A model generated the notes under the pieces. That model saw nothing but the letters and a program-made list of their open reading frames with translations. It did not search any database and was not told where the DNA came from. This document shows positions 7,240-11,394 of a DNA stretch of 11,394 nt, one piece after another. The stretch is from positions 1-11,394 of the forward strand of contig JBOGZI010000020.1 of assembly GCA_050697275.1 (NCBI GenBank). Reading direction: 5' to 3'. The stretch's first letter is position 1. Every line of letters begins with the position of its first letter. The position numbers and the translations under genes are program-made. This stretch comes from JBOGZI01 sp050697275 (GTDB lineage: Bacteria; Actinomycetota; Thermoleophilia; Solirubrobacterales; 70-9).

Positions 7240-7587
7240 ATGAGTGAGCACGAGCAGCAGGTGACGATCAGGAGGCTGAGCCACGACGACCACGAGAACC
7301 TGGTTCGCCTGGCCCAGCTCGACAGCTCCCCCGCTCCGGAGGGCGAGCTCCTCGGCGCCGTGGTCGACGGCGGGCTGGTGGCGGCGGTGTCGCTGAGCAG
7401 CGGTCGGTCGGTGGCCAACCCGTTCGTGCCCAGCGCCGGCGTCCGCTCGATGCTCGTGCTCAGGGCCAAGCAGCTCAGCCCGAAGCGCAGCCGCCTCTTC
7501 CCGCGGCGGCGCAGGGCGCGGGGCTCGCTCGGAGCTCAGCCGGCCGGCGCCGGCGGGCGCCTGCTCGTGCTCGGCCGCCGCGGCTAG
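7240..7587 (+). CDS. Small protein resembling the N-terminal half of a GNAT fold
   Basis: 115 aa from ATG 7240, chosen because AAAGGGG lies 6 nt upstream; an ATG at 7201 in the same frame has no ribosome site. Residues 7-27 (VTIRRLSHDDHENLVRLAQLD) and 36-62 (GELLGAVVDGGLVAAVSLSSG, then VANPF) look like the first strand, helix and next two strands of a GNAT acetyltransferase. The acetyl-CoA-binding (R/Q)xxGx(G/A) loop and the rest of the fold are absent. The tail is replaced by a basic Arg-rich stretch (about residues 80-95) and a Gly/Ala-rich end. It may be a non-catalytic remnant or a separate small family; function unknown. Divergent from the LysR gene; its stop is 9 bp from the convergent 52-aa gene. 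Confidence 0.65.
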   Translation: MSEHEQQVTIRRLSHDDHENLVRLAQLDSSPAPEGELLGAVVDGGLVAAVSLSSGRSVANPFVPSAGVRSMLVLRAKQLSPKRSRLFPRRRRARGSLGAQPAGAGGRLLVLGRRG

Positions 7588-7596
7588 CGGCTCGGC

Positions 7597-7755
7597 TCAG
7601 TCCTCTTCGTCGTCGTGACGGGTGGCGATGTAGGCGCCGATCGCCAGCGCGGTCGCCGCCACTCCGACGGCGGCGGCCGCCCGCAGCTCGCGCTGATAGC
7701 GCCAGCGAACCAGGCCGACGACAAGCCGCCCGATCAGCTCGTAGATGGCACTCAC
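7597..7755 (-). CDS. Small single-pass membrane protein, 52 aa, coupled to argG
   Basis: Starts with GTG at 7753-7755, overlapping the argG stop codon as GTGA, so ribosomes finishing argG can re-initiate here. GAAGAGGAG in the end of argG serves as ribosome site. The protein reads MSAIYELIGRLVV at the start, then an Arg-containing amphipathic segment (RWRYQRELR, 18-25), a hydrophobic Ala/Val/Ile-rich segment at about 26-45, and an acidic end HDDEED. One membrane span is likely, with the positive side toward the N-terminus. No family recognised. Reading frame, coupling and composition support it as real despite its size. Confidence 0.6.
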   Translation of the reverse strand: MSAIYELIGRLVVGLVRWRYQRELRAAAAVGVAATALAIGAYIATRHDDEED

Positions 7756-9038
7756 CGCTCCTCTTCCTTCCCGGCTCCCTGATTTCGAATCCGGTGGGCG
7801 AGGCGGCTCTGCAGGGTGAAGAGCTCGATGAACCCGGGGCTGGCGGCCTGTGAGAACTCCCCGCCGGACTCGCCGAAGGAGGCGAGCGAGCGGTCATAGA
7901 GCGCATAGGGCGAGCTGCGGGCCACCGGCGTCACAGCGCCACGATAGAGCTTCAGGGTCACCTCGCCGGTGACGAACTCGTTGACCGAATCCATGTAGGC
8001 GTCGAGGTCCAGGCGCAGCGGCTCCAGCCACAGCCCCGCGTAGCAGAGGTAGGCCCACTGCGTCTCGAGCGCCCCCTTGAAGTTGTTCTGGTGGATGGTG
8101 CAGACGAGCTTCTCCAGCTCTCGGTGGGCGCCGAGCACGATCGCCGCCGCCGGCACCTCGTAGAGGTCCCTCACCTTGAGCCCGACCACCCGGTCCTCGA
8201 TGTGATCGACGATGCCGACGCCGTGGCGCTGGCCGATCTCGGCCGCCCGCTCGAGCAGCTCGACCAGGCCGAGCCGCTCGCCGTCGAGCGAGGCCGGGCA
8301 CCCCCGCTCGAATCCCACCCGCAGCAGCTGCGGCTCGTCGGGCGCCTCCTCGGGGCGGGTGACCAGCTGGAAGACGTCATCGGCCGGGGGCTCGGTCAGG
8401 TCCTCGATCGACCCACCCTCCGAGGAGCGCCCCCAGAGGTTGTCGTCGATCGAGTACGGGGGCGCCTCGGCGCCGCCCTTCACGGGGATGCCGTGCTCAC
8501 GGGCGTAGGCGACCTCCTCCTCGCGGCCCATCAGCCATTCCCGCACCGGCGCCAGCACCTTGAGCTCGGGATCGAGCGTCGCGATCGTCGCCTCGATCCG
8601 GACCTGGTCATTGCCCTTGCCGGTGCAACCGTGCGCGATCGTGTCGCAGCCGTGCTCGCGCGCGGCGCCGACGGCGAGCTTCGCGATCAGCGGCCGCCCC
8701 AGCGCGGTGAACAGCGGGTAGCCGCCGCCGTAGACGGCGTTCGCCTTGATCGCGGGGAGCACGTAGTCGCGCGCGAACTCCTCACGGGCATCGACGGTCA
8801 CCGTCTTCACCGCCCCCAGCTGCTCCGCCTTGCCGGTCACCACCCCCCAATCCTCCCCGGGCTGGCCGAGGTCGACCGTGAGGGTGACGATCTCGGCCCC
8901 GTAGCGCTCCTGGATCCACTTCAGCATCACGCTGGTGTCGAGCCCGCCCGAGTAGAGCAGCAACACGCGGCCGACCCGCTCGGGGTCGGCTTGGTACGAA
9001 GCGATCCTGGGGGTGCGCTTTCCTTCCTCGGCGGACAT
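7752..9038 (-). CDS. argG: Argininosuccinate synthase
   Basis: Cytoplasmic enzyme joining citrulline and aspartate with ATP to make argininosuccinate, the penultimate step of arginine synthesis. 428 aa from ATG 9038. Residues 25-36 (VLLLYSGGLDTS) form the N-type ATP pyrophosphatase P-loop. GKGNDQVRIE (citrulline/aspartate region), PVREW, YSIDDNLWGRSSEGG, DHIEDRVVGLKVR and EVTLKLYRG are conserved family segments. The first about 24 residues and the Glu/Lys-rich C-terminus extend beyond the 400-aa core. The frame is open upstream to 9101, and a GTG just upstream of ATG 9038 is possible; no strong ribosome site favours any of them. No other arginine gene is in the window, so argG stands apart from an arg operon here. 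Divergent from the sortase. Confidence 0.97.
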   Translation of the reverse strand: MSAEEGKRTPRIASYQADPERVGRVLLLYSGGLDTSVMLKWIQERYGAEIVTLTVDLGQPGEDWGVVTGKAEQLGAVKTVTVDAREEFARDYVLPAIKANAVYGGGYPLFTALGRPLIAKLAVGAAREHGCDTIAHGCTGKGNDQVRIEATIATLDPELKVLAPVREWLMGREEEVAYAREHGIPVKGGAEAPPYSIDDNLWGRSSEGGSIEDLTEPPADDVFQLVTRPEEAPDEPQLLRVGFERGCPASLDGERLGLVELLERAAEIGQRHGVGIVDHIEDRVVGLKVRDLYEVPAAAIVLGAHRELEKLVCTIHQNNFKGALETQWAYLCYAGLWLEPLRLDLDAYMDSVNEFVTGEVTLKLYRGAVTPVARSSPYALYDRSLASFGESGGEFSQAASPGFIELFTLQSRLAHRIRNQGAGKEEER

Positions 9039-9093
9039 TCCGAGCCGGGAAGTGTGGCGCACCTCGGTCGGCTCCGCGGGCGATCGGGTCCGC

Positions 9094-9110
9094 CGCCCCA
9101 CCGCGGGGCG
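9094..9110. repeat. 6-bp hairpin in the argG/sortase intergenic region
   Basis: CGCCCC-ACCGC-GGGGCG is a perfect inverted repeat in the 92-bp divergent space. It could be an operator half-site pair or a leader hairpin; it does not resemble the known ARG box of ArgR. Confidence 0.35.
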
Positions 9111-9130
9111 CCACTGCCAGAATCCCCCTA

Positions 9131-9829
9131 GTGCACAGGGCGACGCGCATCCTTTCGATCATGCTGATCACCGCCGGCGTCGTCGTGCTGGCCGACGCCG
9201 GGGCGACCCTGCTGTGGCAGGAGCCCGTCTCCGCCGCCTACGGCTCCCTGAAGCAGAGCCAGGCGAGCGACGACCTGAGCGAGCTCGAGTCCCAGTTCCC
9301 CGCCAGCGGCGACCTCGCGGCGCTGAGCGGGGTCAGCGGGGACGCGGCGCAGGCGCGGGTGCTCGCCGATCTCTTCTCACAGCGGATCGGCCAGGGCGAT
9401 CCGATCGGCCGGATCCAGATCGAGCGGATCGGTCTCGACTCGGTCTTCCTCCAGGGGACGAGCACGGCGACCCTGCAGCGGGGCCCGGGCCACTATCCGA
9501 CCACCCCGCTGCCGGGTCAGCCCGGCACGGCCGCGATCGCGGGCCACCGGACCACCTACCTGGCGCCCTTCCGCAAGATCAACGAGATCCGCGACGGTGA
9601 CGAGATCACCCTGGTGATGCCCTACGCCGCGTTCACCTACACGGTCGAGAAGCACCAGATCGTCGAGCCCTCCGACGTGCAGATCATCGACCCGGTCGGC
9701 TACGAGCGACTGGTTCTGACCGCCTGCCACCCGCTCTACAGCGCCGCCCAGCGCTGGGCCGTCTTCGCCCGCCTCACCAGGATCGATACCTTCGGGATCT
9801 CGGCCGAGGGCAAATGGCTCTCGCCCTGA
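9131..9829 (+). CDS. Sortase, probably class E
   Basis: 232-aa membrane-anchored transpeptidase that attaches proteins with a C-terminal sorting signal to the cell wall. An N-terminal hydrophobic anchor (about 7-28, ILSIMLITAGVVVLADAGATLL) is followed by a linker and the sortase beta-barrel (about 85-222). The catalytic triad is visible: H139 in IAGHRTTYLAPF, C199 in LVLTACHPLY, and R208 in AQRWAVFARL. The LTACHP context resembles class E enzymes (typically TLTTC), whose known signal is LAxTG-like. No protein with an obvious sorting motif is in this window. GTG 9131 begins the frame; ATG 9161 is possible but would cut into the anchor. No Shine-Dalgarno sequence is clear. Its stop is 4 bp from the stop of the convergent gene. 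Confidence 0.93.
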   Translation: MHRATRILSIMLITAGVVVLADAGATLLWQEPVSAAYGSLKQSQASDDLSELESQFPASGDLAALSGVSGDAAQARVLADLFSQRIGQGDPIGRIQIERIGLDSVFLQGTSTATLQRGPGHYPTTPLPGQPGTAAIAGHRTTYLAPFRKINEIRDGDEITLVMPYAAFTYTVEKHQIVEPSDVQIIDPVGYERLVLTACHPLYSAAQRWAVFARLTRIDTFGISAEGKWLSP

Positions 9830-9833
9830 GGGC

Positions 9834-10853
9834 CTACCCGGGCCGGAAGCTCGCCAGAGCCGCCTCGGCCTGCCGGCTGATGTCGGGGGAGGCTCCCCGG
9901 TCCACCCGTCGCAGGACCAGATAGGAGAACCCCTTCGCGGCCACGACCACCGCGACCTCCTCGCCGCCCGGATAGGTGATCCGGACCCGCAGCCCGCGCC
10001 GCGATCCGACCCGTACCGGCTGGGACTTCCGGATCTTGCCGCGCTGATGGCGCTGGTCGAGGAAGTCGGCGGCGGCGCGCGCCAGCCGCCCCGGCGGACG
10101 CTCACCGCCCTCGAAGAAGATGTTGAGCTCGGCGGTCGCGCCGGGAGCGGTGATCACGACCGCGCCGCCCTCGGCGCCGTGGTCCCAGGCCGGCGGAACG
10201 CCGATCGTGAAGCGGTCGGCGAACCGGCGCTGCCTCAGGGGCACGTCCTCGGCGCCGGCCGCCGCGCCGCCGGCCCCCTGGGGTTGCGTCGTTCCCTCCC
10301 CCGGCTGGGCCCGACCCTGCCCCCCGGCCCCCTGTTGCTGCTCCCCTGCCCCCTCGGGGGGCGCCTGCTGCGGCGTGGTCTCGGGCTGTGGAGTGGTCTG
10401 GGTCGGGGTCGGGTCCTGCGCCTGCTCGCCATCGTCGCGGAGCACGCCGATCGCGACCATCGTCAGCCCGGCGACGACCAGTGCTCCGATCAGCGCGGCG
10501 GAGACCCAGCCCGGGATCCGGGACCAGCGGGATGAGGACGCCGGCCGTCTGGGCCTCAGCTCCGGGGGGGCCGCTGCCCGCGGCGGCTCTGGGGGCGCCG
10601 GGACCGCCGGCTCGCGCCCGCCCGCCTCACCACCGTTTTCGGCGACCTTCATCGGGAGGCCCGCCGCCAGCTCGCCCGCCTCGGCGGCCCGGTAGTCGAC
10701 GGTCTCCCCGCAGCCGAGGCAGGTGATCCTCAGCCTGCCGCTGCCGGCCTCATCCCGGCGGACATCGAAGCCCGCATCGCAGTGCTGATGATCGGCGAGG
10801 AAGAGCGCGATTCCCCGCGCTCCACCGCTCCGGAAACGCTCCCCGAGAGCCAT
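9834..10853 (-). CDS. Membrane-anchored protein with CxxC motif, Pro/Gln/Gly linker and PsbP-like C-domain
   Basis: 339 aa, unknown function. Residues 20-54 carry H22, H24, C25 and a later C45xxC48 (CLGCGE), a possible zinc-binding treble or ribbon on the cytoplasmic side. A Pro/Ala/Arg-rich stretch (80-110) leads to one transmembrane helix at about 115-137. Residues 140-200 are a Pro/Gln/Thr/Gly-rich extracellular spacer. The C-terminal domain (about 205-339) has FADRFTIGVPPAWDHG, GGAVVITAPGATAELNIFFEGG and ends ALASFRPG; it is homologous to the next gene's product. Its pattern faintly recalls the Mog1/PsbP fold, which is a guess. Inside-out topology is inferred from flanking charges. ATG 10853 lacks a Shine-Dalgarno sequence but TACGGT ends 7 nt upstream, suggesting a leaderless mRNA. 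Confidence 0.8.
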   Translation of the reverse strand: MALGERFRSGGARGIALFLADHQHCDAGFDVRRDEAGSGRLRITCLGCGETVDYRAAEAGELAAGLPMKVAENGGEAGGREPAVPAPPEPPRAAAPPELRPRRPASSSRWSRIPGWVSAALIGALVVAGLTMVAIGVLRDDGEQAQDPTPTQTTPQPETTPQQAPPEGAGEQQQGAGGQGRAQPGEGTTQPQGAGGAAAGAEDVPLRQRRFADRFTIGVPPAWDHGAEGGAVVITAPGATAELNIFFEGGERPPGRLARAAADFLDQRHQRGKIRKSQPVRVGSRRGLRVRITYPGGEEVAVVVAAKGFSYLVLRRVDRGASPDISRQAEAALASFRPG

Positions 10854-10860
10854 TTGATCA

Positions 10861-10866
10861 ACCGTA
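10861..10866 (-). promoter_or_regulatory. Candidate -10 box for the 339-aa membrane protein gene
   Basis: TACGGT on the minus strand, 7 nt before the ATG at 10853, with no ribosome site between; this spacing fits a leaderless transcript. No recognisable -35 was found. Confidence 0.4.
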
Positions 10867-10933
10867 CCCGTTTGCCTTTGCGCACTCCGGCGGTCGCGCC
10901 GATCGCGCCCGCCGAGGGACCTATCGGCACTTC

Positions 10934-11394
10934 CTAGAGGGGCCGAAAGCTGCGCAACGCGGCAACCGACGCGGCCCGCACCGTGCGGGGCGCGCCGTCA
11001 CCCGCCTCGGCGATCACGAAGTACGTGTAGCCCCCCGCCGTCAGCAGCGCCGCCCACTGCTTGCCCGACTCGTGGTTCACGGCGAGTCTGATCGCGCGGT
11101 GCTCGCCAAGGCGGCCACGGGCCTTCCGCCTGACCTTGGCGCCGGGATGCTCCGCCGAGATGAACCCCTTCGCCCGTTCGTACAGCCGGGCGCGCCCGGT
11201 CGTCCCCGGCTCCAGGAAGATCCGCAGACTGCCGTCCAGCGACGGAGCCCGGAAGACCACCGCGCCGCCCGAGGTGCCTCCCCCCCAGCCGTCGGGCACT
11301 CCGACGGCGAAGCGGTCGAGCACCGCAATTCGGCGAAGCTCCGGATCCGGCGGAGGGGGCGCGCTCCTCTGCGGGCGTTCCTGCGGCCCGGGGC
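10934..11394 (-). CDS. Paralogue of the neighbouring C-terminal domain (5' end cut by window)
   Basis: The visible 153 residues run through the right edge, so the start is missing. The first part is Pro/Arg-rich (PPPPDPELRR), as in the spacer of the adjacent gene, followed by a domain of about 130 residues: LDRFAVGVPDGWGGG, SGGAVVFRAPSLDGSLRIFLEPG, and the end AALRSFRPL. These match FADRFTIGVPPAW, EGGAVVITAPG, ELNIFFEGG and AALASFRPG of the 339-aa protein in the same order and spacing. A similar membrane-anchored layout is likely upstream but not visible. Function unknown. Its stop is 81 bp before the start of the 339-aa gene, same strand, so it is probably the upstream member of a tandem pair. 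Confidence 0.8.
   Translation of the reverse strand, partial: PGPQERPQRSAPPPPDPELRRIAVLDRFAVGVPDGWGGGTSGGAVVFRAPSLDGSLRIFLEPGTTGRARLYERAKGFISAEHPGAKVRRKARGRLGEHRAIRLAVNHESGKQWAALLTAGGYTYFVIAEAGDGAPRTVRAASVAALRSFRPL

Noticed and set aside
9039..9130. ArgR operator or arginine-responsive leader upstream of argG
   Set aside because: No ARG-box-like AT-rich palindrome or attenuator; only a GC hairpin is present.
8091..9131. Plus-strand open frame antisense to argG
   Set aside because: Mirror of argG codons, no motifs or ribosome site.
10911..10928. Hairpin GCCGA/TCGGC after the last partial gene, considered as a terminator
   Set aside because: Only a 5-bp stem with an 8-nt loop and no U-run; likely chance in GC-rich DNA.

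Overview
The window reads as chromosomal DNA of a high-GC actinobacterium. Its protein sequences (class E-type sortase, Rpf-like muralytic enzyme, PHP-type DnaE) and small GC-rich hypothetical proteins fit best with the class Thermoleophilia (Solirubrobacterales and relatives). That placement is inference from gene style; no rRNA is present. No mobile element, tRNA, rRNA or CRISPR array was seen. Genes are tightly packed. The only gene-free stretch longer than about 300 bases is 5888-6212, and it is largely a riboswitch.

Layout: (1) 1-3458, minus: nearly complete dnaE (replicative polymerase alpha subunit), cut at its C-terminus by the window edge. (2) 3459-3568: divergent intergenic space with a strong inverted repeat, then plus-strand sixA-like phosphohistidine phosphatase and a 73-aa zinc-ribbon protein. 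(3) 4290-4805, minus: ferritin-like diiron protein. (4) 4868-6107, minus: a promoter, a cyclic-di-AMP (ydaO-type) riboswitch and the gene it should control, an exported coiled-coil protein ending in an Rpf/lysozyme-like domain. The longest open frame for this gene starts inside the conserved aptamer, so the start is moved downstream. (5) 6213-7139, minus: LysR-family regulator, divergent from a small plus-strand protein resembling a GNAT N-terminal half (7240-7587). (6) 7597-9038, minus: argG followed, with a GTGA stop/start overlap, by a 52-aa membrane protein. (7) 9131-9829, plus: sortase. (8) 9834 to the right edge, minus: two neighbouring genes that share a homologous C-terminal domain; the first is membrane-anchored with a cytoplasmic CxxC motif, the second is cut by the window edge.

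Functional themes: DNA replication (dnaE), arginine synthesis (argG) and the cell envelope (riboswitch-controlled muralytic enzyme, sortase, membrane-anchored paralogues). The best-supported regulatory discovery is the c-di-AMP riboswitch, which would link cell-wall remodelling to c-di-AMP. Several genes lack a Shine-Dalgarno sequence and carry a -10-like hexamer 6-7 nt before the start codon, as expected of leaderless transcripts.
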